From Akkermansia sp. (GTDB taxonomy: Bacteria; Verrucomicrobiota; Verrucomicrobiia; Verrucomicrobiales; Akkermansiaceae): a stretch of 43,588 nucleotides of DNA. The translations under genes and the position numbers were made by a program. Every line of letters begins with the position of its first letter. Positions within the stretch are counted from its first letter, which is position 1. The notes beneath the pieces were generated by a model that did no database searches, was not told where the DNA came from, and was given only the letters and a program-made list of their open reading frames with translations. Below are positions 1 through 8,326 of the stretch, piece after piece. The stretch covers positions 1 to 43,588 of the forward strand of contig JALFWB010000056.1 in NCBI GenBank assembly GCA_022787425.1, in the 5' to 3' direction.

Positions 1-103
1 CATATTATGTTTCAAAGCGCACGAATAGCAACCTTTGTGTATATTCGTTCACTTCGTTGATAAAATTAGGCCCTTTCGTGGGATCAGGTTGTTTTTCGGA
101 GAC

Positions 104-1270
104 TTATTGGAAGTCCCCTTTAGATTGATGAGGAAAAATCTGCTCCAAAAGTTCCGTTCCCTTTACTGTATAGAAATCCTTTTCATTCCAAATTGTAGGA
201 ATCTGTCCTCCGACAGTTTCATTTTCTCCGAATTTCAAGGTTGGCACACCCTCTTCTCTTCCGAGCACTCGTAATTCTCCACTCTTAATTTTCTTGATTA
301 CTCCACTGGGAAGGTACTGTATGCTATACTGATTCTGGATTAAAGTGTTTTTGTTTTTTGATATTTTAATGAAACCATTTTCCCAATCAGACAATAGACG
401 CTTTGATATCTGACGCCAAACACAGGGCTTTCCCTTGCTGGTAACTGGCCACACGGCTACGGTTCCTGCCGGAGCACATCCGTAATCGAACTTAAAGTCA
501 GCTTTTTCGCCCGTATACAAGTTCTCATCTATCAACTCCTGCAGAGATTTTCCGACACCTACCAACATTCCGCCTTCTTCACTCACAAAAATTGGGTATG
601 TCTGATTTGGCCTCTGGACTTGATTGAACGTACTTAAGGTTAGCCCTTCAAATGGAGTTCTCGTTTTACCTCCACAAAAGGACAAGTTATTGGGAGCGAA
701 GTCTTGAGGCACTACAAAAACAATGTATTCCTGAACATAATTGAAGCCAGAGGAAGGCTTTCCTCCGGATGTCTGGACGGTCACTGTTACAACCTGTCTT
801 GTGGCAAAGATTTCCTTGCATAGACAAACCAAATTATGCAATTCATGATAACTTATACTTATAGCCAAGCATCCATCCTCCGCCAGCAATTTATACAACA
901 GCATCAGCCGGGGGTACATCATGCAAAGCCATTTATCATGCCGCGAGAGGTCCTCGCCCTCCTTGCCGACGACCTGACCGAGCCACTTGCGGATTTTGGG
1001 GTCGTTGACATTGTCATTATACACCCACCCCTCATTGCCCGTGTTGTAGGGAGGATCGATGTAGATGCACTTGATTCTGCCCTCATAGCGCGGGAGCAGG
1101 GACTTGAGCGCCTCCAGATTATCCCCGTGGATGATCATATTGGGGCTGCCGTTATCCTCCGCATGCTGCCCCTGCTCATCAAAACTGTACTGCCGCTCCA
1201 AAACCCGGTACGGCACATCCAGGTAATGTGTTATAACCTTATCCTTCCCTATCCACTCCAATGTAGGCAT
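104..1270 (-). pseudogene. Type III restriction-modification DNA methyltransferase (Mod), 3'-truncated
   Basis: The 388-residue product opens like a type III Mod subunit (N6-adenine or N4-cytosine methyltransferase of the beta class). It shows MIIHGDNLEALKSLL at about residues 45-59 and the catalytic motif IV DPPYNTG at about 73-79, followed by target-recognition-like sequence. In beta-class enzymes the SAM-binding motif I (F-x-G-x-G, usually within LDSFAGSGTT) comes after the target-recognition domain; here the frame stops at GTELLEQIFPHQSKGDFQ, before it. Mod proteins are normally well above 500 residues. One other frame past the stop reads NKSPKNNLI, faintly like the expected next stretch, which would fit a frameshift, but that frame also closes within about 60 bases. 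No Res subunit is visible. A methyltransferase lacking motif I should be inactive; a natural truncated ORF or a sequencing error are alternatives. Confidence 0.8.
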
Positions 1271-1276
1271 AAGGGT

Positions 1277-1305
1277 ATTATTCCCGCTCCCCCTGCGGAT
1301 GTCAA
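1277..1305 (-). promoter_or_regulatory. Promoter of the mod gene, leaderless geometry
   Basis: On the minus strand TTGACA (1300-1305) and AATAAT (1277-1282) are separated by 17 bases. Only 6 bases (1271-1276) lie between the -10 hexamer and the ATG at 1270, so transcription would start at or next to the start codon. Confidence 0.6.
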
Positions 1306-1414
1306 GCTAATTTTGGACCTCGCCTTCGCAAAAACAAAATCCTTCAACAAGAGGGGGCATTTCCGGCCTTACCGAAACGGGTTGCAAGGTTGTATTGTCA
1401 ACACAGAGGCCGCA

Positions 1415-1525
1415 TTATCGCGGAAACATGCAATCAACGGATGAGGCTCTATACGCCTTCAGAGCAGACTCCGCCTCTGGTACGCCCGAAATGAATGCGG
1501 CGCGTTCTTCTGTATAGGTTGACAT
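1415..1525 (-). CDS. Possible 36-residue peptide downstream of a small ORF
   Basis: An ATG at 1525 opens a 36-codon frame starting MSTYTEERAAFISGVPEAE and closing with TAA at 1415-1417. It begins 7 bases after the stop of the preceding 66-residue ORF, as in an operon, and has a plausible acidic start. I recognise no family. It may be the remnant of a longer degraded gene, since the whole 0-1.8 kb patch looks eroded. Support is only position and composition. Confidence 0.22.
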   Translation of the reverse strand: MSTYTEERAAFISGVPEAESALKAYRASSVDCMFPR

Positions 1526-1532
1526 GCGAGCT

Positions 1533-1733
1533 TCAGAGCATTGTCTCTACAGCCTTGCGAAAGCGAGCGCGACGCTCCTGCAAATCCTTCTCGTCAACAT
1601 AACGTCCGAGTTGCAAGCACGCGTTGCCCCGGGCTACACGAGCTGTAGCTATCTTGGCGGCTCGCGCAAAGGCCGAGGCCAAACGCTTCCTGCGCTCTTC
1701 AACCCTCCGGCGGACTTGTGAATCTTGGCTCAT
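1533..1733 (-). CDS. Small basic helical hypothetical protein (66 aa)
   Basis: Starting at the ATG at 1733 the product begins MSQDSQVRRRVEERRKRLAS and is rich in Arg, Ala and Glu, predicting one or two amphipathic helices and a strong positive charge. I do not recognise a family; a small nucleic-acid-binding protein or a mobile-element accessory would fit the composition, but that is a guess. The GTG at 1751 gives a longer frame but lies upstream of the likely transcription start. A promoter with TTGATT, 17-base spacing and TACTTT ends 8 bases before the ATG at 1733, which both supports the gene and fixes this start. It sits upstream of the truncated mod gene on the same strand. Confidence 0.45.
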   Translation of the reverse strand: MSQDSQVRRRVEERRKRLASAFARAAKIATARVARGNACLQLGRYVDEKDLQERRARFRKAVETML

Positions 1734-1741
1734 CTCGAAGT

Positions 1742-1770
1742 AAAGTACCACACGCTCGGCGCAAAATCAA
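1742..1770 (-). promoter_or_regulatory. Promoter of the 66-aa ORF, near-leaderless
   Basis: Minus strand: TTGATT at 1765-1770, 17-base spacer, TACTTT at 1742-1747, then 8 bases to the ATG at 1733. Confidence 0.4.
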
Positions 1771-1891
1771 GACTTTTGCGTACTTTTTCATTGCCAAAAC
1801 AGAATCCTAAAAGGGAGTGTAAGCTCTGAACACCTCCCTGCTAATCCCGCGTTTTTTTAAGCCTCGCGCCCTCCCCCCGGGGCTGCCCCGC

Positions 1892-3553
1892 CTAGTCCAG
1901 ACGGGGCTTGCCGGATTCCTCCCGGTAGTTGACGCGCTGAGCGTCGAGGTACGGCAGATGGGCACGGAGGCGGGCGGCAAATTCATCCGCATCGCGGCGG
2001 GAGCCGTCGGGCAGCTGGGCGGGGGTCCAGGCAATCTCGGAGAGCGCGAGGAGGCGGGGGAAGCACATGTACTCCAGCTTGTGCATGTTGTGGATAGCCT
2101 CGCCCCAGGCGTTGGCCTGCAGGCCGATGATGTGCCGCTGCTCCTGCTCGGTAAGCTCCGGCAGTTGAATGTTAAGGGAATAGACGTGGCGCCAGTCCTT
2201 GGTGCTGCGGTGGGCGCCGATGGCATTGTAGAAATCGGTACCCTCCGGCTCCTTGCCCTGGGAGTAGTCGAAGTAGCAGTAGAAGGTGGGGCAGAGCACC
2301 ACATCGTGCCCCATCTTGGCGGCCTGCACGGCGCGGGTGAGCTTACCGTTGTCGGCGCGCCAGACCATCGCCACGGCGTCCTGCCGGATGGCGCCGTCCT
2401 CCAGGATCTCATCCCAGCCCATGATGCGGCGCTTCTTACCGGCGAGGAAGTCGGCCATGCGGTTGGTGAAGTGCTGCTGGATCTGCCCCTCGTGGGTGAG
2501 GCCCTTGTCGCGCATGAATTGCTGCGCGGCGGGACTGCGCCGCCAGTGGTCGCGCGGCACCTCATCGCCGCCGATGTGGATGATATCCGCGCGGGGGAAG
2601 AGCTCGCAGATCTCCGTGAACACGCCCTCCAGGAAGGCGAAGGTTTGCGGCTTGGGGGCATACACATAGGGCTTCACGCCCCAGGTGCTCATCACCTCCG
2701 GAGCGTAGCCTGGCATGTCATCGTTCCCCAGCTCCGGGTAGGCGGCCAGTGCGGCGGAGGAGTGGCCGGGGACCTCGATTTCCGGGATAACGGTTATTCC
2801 CAGACTATGCGCATAGTCGACCACGCGGCGCACCTCATCCTGCGTGTAGAAGCGGGTCACGGGCTTGCCGTCCCCCTTGCCGTTGAAGGCCATGGAGGGG
2901 GTCTCGCGGCGCAGAGCGCCCACCTCGGTCAGGCGGGGGAATTGCTTGATTTCCACGCGCCAGCCCTGGTCCTCGGTCAGGTGCCAGTGCAGGCGGTTGA
3001 GTTTGTAACGCGCCATCAGGCGGAGGATTTTCTGCAGCTCATCGAGGCTGAGGGGGCTGCGCCCGGTGTCCACCATAAAGCCGCGGTAGGGCAGCAGGGG
3101 CTCATCGCGCACCTGCATGCTCGGCAGGGCCGGAGCGCCGGCGGCGTCCTTCAGCAGGCTCTGCGCCAGGGTCTGCGCGGCCCAGAAGAGCGCCTGCTCG
3201 GAGGCAGCGGAGACCCGCACCCCGGCGGGGCTCACGTCCAGCGCATAGGCCTCGGCATTGCTTGCTGCGGTATCGCGGCACACGGTCAGGTCCGGCGTAC
3301 CCTGCGGCACCACGCGCACCGGCACCCCGGCGGCCACCAGGGCGGCATGCGCGGCGGCACAGAAGGGATCCTGCATCTGCTCCTGCGTCATCAGCAGCCC
3401 CTGCGCGGCGGCAAAACCGGGCTCGCCCACGCGCTGGTGCAGTTCCACCGGGCGGGGGATGATGCTCACCTGCTCCTGTATGGGGGCGGATTCCGCCGCC
3501 AAACCTACGCCGCCTGCCAAGAGGCCCATCACTGTCGTTGCCAATGCCTTCAT
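1892..3553 (-). CDS. Secreted beta-N-acetylhexosaminidase, GH20
   Basis: The 553-residue protein has a signal peptide (MKALATTVMGLLAGGVGLAA), a GH20b-like N-terminal domain (about 25-150) and the GH20 catalytic barrel (about 154-500). The strand beginning YRGFMVDTGR near residue 156 opens the barrel, and HIGGDE at 326-331 carries the catalytic Asp330-Glu331 pair used in substrate-assisted hydrolysis. The family removes terminal beta-linked GlcNAc or GalNAc; export to the periplasm or surface suggests mucin, host glycan or chitobiose substrates, though specificity cannot be read from sequence. Length is normal for a bacterial single-module GH20. It reads away from the transporter operon, has its own promoter (3580-3608) and a leader of roughly 20 bases without a Shine-Dalgarno match. 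Confidence 0.95.
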   Translation of the reverse strand: MKALATTVMGLLAGGVGLAAESAPIQEQVSIIPRPVELHQRVGEPGFAAAQGLLMTQEQMQDPFCAAAHAALVAAGVPVRVVPQGTPDLTVCRDTAASNAEAYALDVSPAGVRVSAASEQALFWAAQTLAQSLLKDAAGAPALPSMQVRDEPLLPYRGFMVDTGRSPLSLDELQKILRLMARYKLNRLHWHLTEDQGWRVEIKQFPRLTEVGALRRETPSMAFNGKGDGKPVTRFYTQDEVRRVVDYAHSLGITVIPEIEVPGHSSAALAAYPELGNDDMPGYAPEVMSTWGVKPYVYAPKPQTFAFLEGVFTEICELFPRADIIHIGGDEVPRDHWRRSPAAQQFMRDKGLTHEGQIQQHFTNRMADFLAGKKRRIMGWDEILEDGAIRQDAVAMVWRADNGKLTRAVQAAKMGHDVVLCPTFYCYFDYSQGKEPEGTDFYNAIGAHRSTKDWRHVYSLNIQLPELTEQEQRHIIGLQANAWGEAIHNMHKLEYMCFPRLLALSEIAWTPAQLPDGSRRDADEFAARLRAHLPYLDAQRVNYREESGKPRLD

Positions 3554-3579
3554 GCCGTGTGTGTTGTACGAGTTTCCCC

Positions 3580-3608
3580 ATTGTACACCGGGCGGGGCGG
3601 CATGGCAA
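3580..3608 (-). promoter_or_regulatory. Promoter of the GH20 gene
   Basis: Minus strand TTGCCA (3603-3608), 17-base spacer, TACAAT (3580-3585). The -10 ends 26 bases before the ATG at 3553, giving a short leader. Confidence 0.55.
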
Positions 3609-3627
3609 GCTTATTCCGCGCGGCAGA

Positions 3628-5322
3628 TCAGGCGTGGCGGGAGGTGCGGGCCATGATGAGGAACACCAGCGCCGTGAAGGCCACCCAAGCCAGCGAGCTC
3701 ACGGCCCCGGGTTCCAGCTGCACCAGGGCGCGGACCTCCGGGCTCATGGAGAAGAGGGTGTTCTTGCACAGCCAGGCCACGAACACGGCCAGCAGGATGC
3801 TCGGGGAGATCCAGGAGATGATGAAGCCCAGGAAGCGCGGGATGGGGAAGTCCGCCCCCAGGCGCAGCTCGCGCAGGCCCTTGGGCACGCCCCAGTAGAA
3901 GCGGAAGATGATCAGGTAGCAGGTGGCGACCAGGAACACGCAGAGCTGCCCGCACCAGAAATCCAGGGTGCTGAGGCCCAGCAGGCCGCCCCCGGAGAAG
4001 GTGGCGACGATGAGCGAGCCACCGCCGAGCAGGAAGCCGATGAGCGCAACGCTGTGACGCCGGCGCAGGCCCCACGATTCCTCCACGAAAGCGAGGCTGT
4101 TCTGGATGAGCGAGATGCAACCGTTCACCGCCGCCAGGGACAGCAACAGGAAGAAGAGAGTGCCGATGATGCGGCCGCCGGGCATGACGGCGAACACCTG
4201 CGGCAGCACGTTGAAGCCCAGCCCGAAGGTGCTCGCACCCGCTGCGGCGGCCACGCCGAGGAAGGAGACGGCGGCGGGCACGATCATCATGCCGGCAATG
4301 CCTACCTCCACGCATTCGTTGGCCGCATTCGCGCTGAGCGAGGAGAGAGCGATGTCCTGCCGACGGCGGGCATAGCTGGCGTAGGTACACACGATGCCGA
4401 AGCCGACGGAGAGGGAGTAGAAGATCTGGCTGATGGCGGCGAACCAGAGGTCCGGATTCATGAGCCCCTGCGCCAGGGTGATGTGTTGCCGGCGGATGGG
4501 CCGCCCGGGGAACTCCGCCTGCAGGGCGGCGCGGGTGGCTTCCTCCTGCTGCGGGTCGGCGTTCGGGGGCAGCATGCGCTGCGTTTTCCAGGTGTCGCCC
4601 TCCGTGTTGACCTGCAGGACGACTTTATCGGGGTTCCACATGTAGCCCAGGCCGCTGTTGATACTGCGCTCGGGATGCGCGGGGTCGGGGGTGCCGAGGG
4701 TGAGCACGCGTACCAGAATCACCAAGGAGGTGACCAGCAGCACGGGCATGCTGATTTTGCAGAAGCGCTCGATGCCGCGCGACACGCCCCGGTAGATCAG
4801 GAAGAGGTTGAAGGCAAAGGCGAGGGCAAAGAAGATGAGGATACCCGTAGAGGCGACATCCCAAGCGGAGCCGTCCGCCGCCGCGCCTACGTAGTCGGCA
4901 AAGAATTGTTCGTAGTCCGCAGCGTGCGCCAGCTCCAGGTGGCCCATGGCGGTGTGGTAGGCGTAGCCGAGGGTCCAGCTCTGCAGGTACATGTAATACA
5001 TGCAGATGGAGAGCGGGGTGAGCAGGGCAAACACGCCCACATAGCGCCAGCGGCGGGAGCGGGTGAGGCGCTCGAAGATGCCCGCGCAGGAGTGGGCCCC
5101 CAGCACGCCGCCGCGCCGGCCGATGGACCACTCTACCCAGCTGAGGGGGATGCCCAGCAGCAGGAAGGCGCAGAAGTAGGCGATCATGAACGCGCCACCG
5201 CCGTATTGCGCCGCCAAACCGGGGAAGCGCAGGAAGTTACCCAATCCGATGGCGCTGCCCGCTACGGCTAACACCGCGCCCAAGCGGCTGCTCCATTGTT
5301 CCGTTGTTGCTTGTTCTGCCAT
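3628..5322 (-). CDS. Sodium:solute symporter of the NSS/SNF family (second copy)
   Basis: A 564-residue inner-membrane transporter of the neurotransmitter:sodium symporter fold. TM1 carries the unwound sodium/substrate segment VAGSAIGLGNFLRFPG at about 20-35, and TM6 the SQIFYSLSVGFG stretch at about 298-309. Bacterial members usually import amino acids. It shares most of its sequence with the gene just upstream and starts 15 bases after that gene's stop, so the two are co-transcribed. Compared with LeuT-type proteins it carries an extra hydrophilic stretch at about 233-286 in the extracytoplasmic loop before TM6. No Shine-Dalgarno precedes the ATG. Substrate is unknown. Confidence 0.93.
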   Translation of the reverse strand: MAEQATTEQWSSRLGAVLAVAGSAIGLGNFLRFPGLAAQYGGGAFMIAYFCAFLLLGIPLSWVEWSIGRRGGVLGAHSCAGIFERLTRSRRWRYVGVFALLTPLSICMYYMYLQSWTLGYAYHTAMGHLELAHAADYEQFFADYVGAAADGSAWDVASTGILIFFALAFAFNLFLIYRGVSRGIERFCKISMPVLLVTSLVILVRVLTLGTPDPAHPERSINSGLGYMWNPDKVVLQVNTEGDTWKTQRMLPPNADPQQEEATRAALQAEFPGRPIRRQHITLAQGLMNPDLWFAAISQIFYSLSVGFGIVCTYASYARRRQDIALSSLSANAANECVEVGIAGMMIVPAAVSFLGVAAAAGASTFGLGFNVLPQVFAVMPGGRIIGTLFFLLLSLAAVNGCISLIQNSLAFVEESWGLRRRHSVALIGFLLGGGSLIVATFSGGGLLGLSTLDFWCGQLCVFLVATCYLIIFRFYWGVPKGLRELRLGADFPIPRFLGFIISWISPSILLAVFVAWLCKNTLFSMSPEVRALVQLEPGAVSSLAWVAFTALVFLIMARTSRHA

Positions 5323-5337
5323 GTTGAAGTATTGCGT

Positions 5338-7056
5338 TTATCGTTCGCTCAGGCGGCGTTTGCCGGTCGCATGAAAGCGTTTGGAGGTGTGGGCCATCAT
5401 CAGGAAGACCAAGGCCGTGCACAGCACCCAGCACACCGGTATCACGGCACCGGGGCGCCCCTCGAGCAGAGCACGGATCTGCGGGCAGGTTTCCTCAAAG
5501 ATGTTCTTGTACAGCCAGGCAACGGTGATGAGCAGCATGATGCCGGGCGTGACCCATTGCAGCACAAAGCGCGTGCCGGGCGGCAGTCGGAAACCCTCGC
5601 CGCGGTTCAGCTCGGCCATGCATCGGTCCGTGCCCAGCACGAAGCGGCAGAGGATGATATACAGGATGCTGAGGGTGTAGAGGCTCACCTGCCCCATCCA
5701 GAAGTCCAGGACGTCCAGCGCAAGCAGGCCCTCGGTAAACCAGATCACCAAGCTGCACCCGACCAGCACGATCAGGGTGATAACCACAACACTCTGCCGG
5801 CGGGAGATGCCCCACATTTCTTCCATAAACGCGATGGAGGGCTGCACCTGGGAGAGGGAGCTGGTGACCGCTGCCAGGAAGAGCAGGATGAAGAAGAGGG
5901 CGCCGATGAATTGTCCGCCGGGCATGGCGGCAAACACCTGCGGCAGAACGTTGAAACCCAGACCGAAGGTTCCCGCGCCTGCAGCGGCGGCTACACCCAG
6001 GAAGGAAACGGCGGCGGGGACGATCATCATGCCTGCGACACCGACCTCCACACATTCGTTCGCCGCATTCGCGGTCAGGGAGGAGAGGGCGATGTTCTCC
6101 CGGCGGCGCACATAACTGGCATAGCACAGCACAGTGCCGAAGCCCACGGAGAGGGAGAAGAAGATCTGCCCCGCAGCGTAGAACCACAGGTCCGGGTTCA
6201 TGAGCCCCTGCAGGAGGGAGACGTGCCGCACGCGCATCTCGCGGCCGGGGTACTCTGCCGCGATGCGTTGCCGCAGGGCGGTTTGCTCGGCCTCGCCGGC
6301 ATCGGGCGGCAGCATTTCGACGGTCTGCCAGCTCCCTTCCTCGCTGCGCACCTGCAGCTCGGTTTTGTCGGGGTTCCACATGTAGCCTAGGCCGTGTTCC
6401 ACGCTGCGCTCGGGGTGGGTGGCATCCGGTGTGCCGAGGGTGAGGACGCGCAGCAGAATCACCAAGGCAGTCACGAGCAACACGGGCATGCTGACCTTGC
6501 AGAACCACTCGATGCCGCGCGAGACGCCCCGGTAGAGGAGGTAGAGGTTCAGTCCCAGGGAGATGATGAAGCAGAGGAGTACCCCGCTCTCGCGCAGGCG
6601 GAAGGCCGCGCCGTCCTCCGCTGCCCCGGTGAAGGTGTTGAAGAATTGTCCGAAAGCATCGGAGCTGCCCAGGTTCAGATCGCCGACGAGGCAGTGGTAG
6701 GCATAGCCCAGCGTCCAACTCTCGAGGTACACATAATAGAAGGCCACCCCCAGCGGGGCCAGGATGCCCAACACGCCGAGGTATTTCCACACCCGCGAGC
6801 GCGTCAGAAGATAGAATATCCCGGAGCAGGAATGCCCACCCAGCGCCCCTCCGCGGCGGCCGATGCTCCACTCCAACCAGCTGAGGGGTACCCCCAGCAG
6901 CAAAAAGGCGCAGAAGTAGGCGATCATGAAGGCGCCGCCGCCGTACTGCGCCGCCAGCCCGGGGAAGCGCAGAAAATTCCCGAACCCGATCGCGCTGCCG
7001 GCCACAGCCAGAATCACCCCCAACCTGCCGGCCCAGCGGTCATGCTTCCCATCCAT
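5338..7056 (-). CDS. Sodium:solute symporter of the NSS/SNF family (first copy)
   Basis: A 572-residue paralogue of the following gene, with the same TM1 motif (VAGSAIGFGNFLRFPG), a TM6 GQIFFSLSVGFG stretch and the same kind of insertion between NPDK and LMNPDLW (about 225-285). Family knowledge says LeuT-fold sodium-coupled import, in bacteria usually of amino acids; the substrate cannot be deduced here. It starts 6 bases after a 38-residue membrane peptide that resembles the small subunit of MetPS-type methionine/alanine importers, which points to hydrophobic amino acids as an inference. The two transporters may be a recent duplication with divergent substrates, or may work together. Confidence 0.93.
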   Translation of the reverse strand: MDGKHDRWAGRLGVILAVAGSAIGFGNFLRFPGLAAQYGGGAFMIAYFCAFLLLGVPLSWLEWSIGRRGGALGGHSCSGIFYLLTRSRVWKYLGVLGILAPLGVAFYYVYLESWTLGYAYHCLVGDLNLGSSDAFGQFFNTFTGAAEDGAAFRLRESGVLLCFIISLGLNLYLLYRGVSRGIEWFCKVSMPVLLVTALVILLRVLTLGTPDATHPERSVEHGLGYMWNPDKTELQVRSEEGSWQTVEMLPPDAGEAEQTALRQRIAAEYPGREMRVRHVSLLQGLMNPDLWFYAAGQIFFSLSVGFGTVLCYASYVRRRENIALSSLTANAANECVEVGVAGMMIVPAAVSFLGVAAAAGAGTFGLGFNVLPQVFAAMPGGQFIGALFFILLFLAAVTSSLSQVQPSIAFMEEMWGISRRQSVVVITLIVLVGCSLVIWFTEGLLALDVLDFWMGQVSLYTLSILYIILCRFVLGTDRCMAELNRGEGFRLPPGTRFVLQWVTPGIMLLITVAWLYKNIFEETCPQIRALLEGRPGAVIPVCWVLCTALVFLMMAHTSKRFHATGKRRLSER

Positions 7057-7062
7057 CGCCGC

Positions 7063-7179
7063 TCAGCGTTTGTTGTCGCCCCGATGTTCCGTGCGCATGC
7101 ACCGCACCGCGCATGCAATAAAGAGCCCCCATACCGCCGATATGGAGATAACCATGGTAATGATGCCTGCCGTTGTCAT
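7063..7179 (-). CDS. MetS-like small membrane subunit of the NSS transporter (38 aa)
   Basis: The ATG at 7179 opens a 38-codon frame ending with TGA at 7063-7065, 6 bases before the first transporter ATG. The peptide starts MTTAGIITMVISISAVWG, has one membrane span (about residues 4-24) and a basic, Cys-containing tail ending in HRGDNKR. Bacterial NSS importers of the MetP type are often preceded by such a single-span subunit (MetS), with a similar MTT-start and a Trp-Gly near the middle of the helix. A promoter with exact -35 TTGACA and 17-base spacing lies 26 bases upstream, so this peptide is the first gene of the operon. It is too short for most ORF callers. Confidence 0.82.
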   Translation of the reverse strand: MTTAGIITMVISISAVWGLFIACAVRCMRTEHRGDNKR

Positions 7180-7205
7180 ATGCGCTTCCTGCCGTTCCTC
7201 CCCCC

Positions 7206-7234
7206 AGTATAATCCCCCTCCCCCCGATTGTCAA
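7206..7234 (-). promoter_or_regulatory. Promoter of the MetS-like/NSS operon
   Basis: Minus strand TTGACA (7229-7234), 17-base spacer, TATACT (7206-7211). Transcription would start near 7199, leaving a leader of about 20 bases that contains a GGAGGA, one of the few Shine-Dalgarno-like sequences in the window. Confidence 0.7.
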
Positions 7235-7288
7235 GCCACATCTCTGTGCTCAGAAACGGCAGTAATCGCCCCGGGATCGACACAAGAC

Positions 7289-8320
7289 TCACTTTTTGAA
7301 GAGTAATCGCCTTAACCTTGCCAGAGAAACAGTCATTCTATCAATAAATCTGCCTTTTACTACAGAAAGCACACCTATTACTCCTTTTCGCCTACCGCGG
7401 CTCCAGAGATTTCGAAGCTTCATGCAGACCACCTGCGGCAGAGAATAGCTCGTTGTCGCAATCGGTTTCATTCCCGCCAATTCAACCTCATTTAATCCCA
7501 AATTTGCAGCATTTAGATCCGGATTAAAACGCATCATCACGGCCAGTGTTTCAAGTCCTCCCTCCTGATTATAATTGGGTATATTTAAGGCTTTTTTCTT
7601 AACTAACGGAAACCCGTGCTTCATCATCCATATGGGATAATAGAGCGACATGTTAAGATGATTTCCAAAGCTGATTCTCCGTTCGCGCGAAGATGGCCCC
7701 TCCACATACCCAAAGGAGATATAGCCCTTTTGCTCCAATAACCGGGAGAGTCCGATTTCATATTCCAAAACGACCTCATTCACAGTGGGCTGTCGATGAA
7801 TGCCGACCATGAAATTCTTAAATGCGACCGAGAGAAACACGTTAGGACGAAACACTACAAAGAAGCTCTGCACATGCTCCCTGACCTCTCTGCTTTTGCA
7901 AAGTCCCCAGAAGTCGCAGCCTGTGGAGCTCATCTCTCGAAAAATAGGAGGAAACGGATGGACCGGAGCATAACAGCTATCATTGCAGAAAATCAATTCA
8001 TCAGTGGCATCCAGCAACCCGTTCTCCAACGCCCACAAAAAGCCTCTCTTATAAGAGCCGAAATCATACTCACTATGTCTCCCCACAATAAGGTGGTCAC
8101 ATAATCCCGTTGCCTTCAGCGCAGAGTATGCCTCATCCGAAAACTCATTATCTGCCACCAGAATAACCACCTGCGCGATTGTACGGAGTTCCCTAAGATA
8201 AAGCAGATCAGACTCATCATACCCGTAATGATAATCATAGCATGCATACACCGCCACACGATGCACTTTTGAATCGGCTTCTTCTGCCCTCCCTCCATTA
8301 CAATCTTCTATGATCTCCAT
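7289..8320 (-). CDS. RgpF-like (rhamnan synthesis F) protein
   Basis: A 343-residue soluble protein matching the RgpF family (PF05045), which occurs in surface polysaccharide loci and is usually annotated as glycosyltransferase-related. Visible markers are VHRVAVYACYDYHYGYDESD at the start, VILVADNEFS, a DFGSYKRGF stretch, DELIFCNDSCYAP and CDFWGLCKS (a DxD-like acidic surrounding). The function in polysaccharide assembly is family knowledge; the acceptor is unknown. It is AT-richer than its neighbours and no other polysaccharide gene is adjacent, so horizontal acquisition as an orphan is likely. Its promoter (8327-8356) is unusual: a 23-bp palindrome fills the spacer and only 6 bases separate the -10 from the ATG. 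Confidence 0.8.
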   Translation of the reverse strand: MEIIEDCNGGRAEEADSKVHRVAVYACYDYHYGYDESDLLYLRELRTIAQVVILVADNEFSDEAYSALKATGLCDHLIVGRHSEYDFGSYKRGFLWALENGLLDATDELIFCNDSCYAPVHPFPPIFREMSSTGCDFWGLCKSREVREHVQSFFVVFRPNVFLSVAFKNFMVGIHRQPTVNEVVLEYEIGLSRLLEQKGYISFGYVEGPSSRERRISFGNHLNMSLYYPIWMMKHGFPLVKKKALNIPNYNQEGGLETLAVMMRFNPDLNAANLGLNEVELAGMKPIATTSYSLPQVVCMKLRNLWSRGRRKGVIGVLSVVKGRFIDRMTVSLARLRRLLFKK

Positions 8321-8326
8321 GGGGGT

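Noticed and set aside
1820..1845. GGGAGTGT...ACACCTCCC stem as terminator of the GH20 gene
   Set aside because: The stem has a bulge and no T tract follows on the minus strand; the support is too weak to list as a feature.
1958..3898. Long plus-strand open frame (646 codons) opposite the GH20 gene
   Set aside because: It is a GC-driven antisense shadow of the GH20 and transporter genes; no domain is recognisable and it lacks a promoter or sensible N-terminus.
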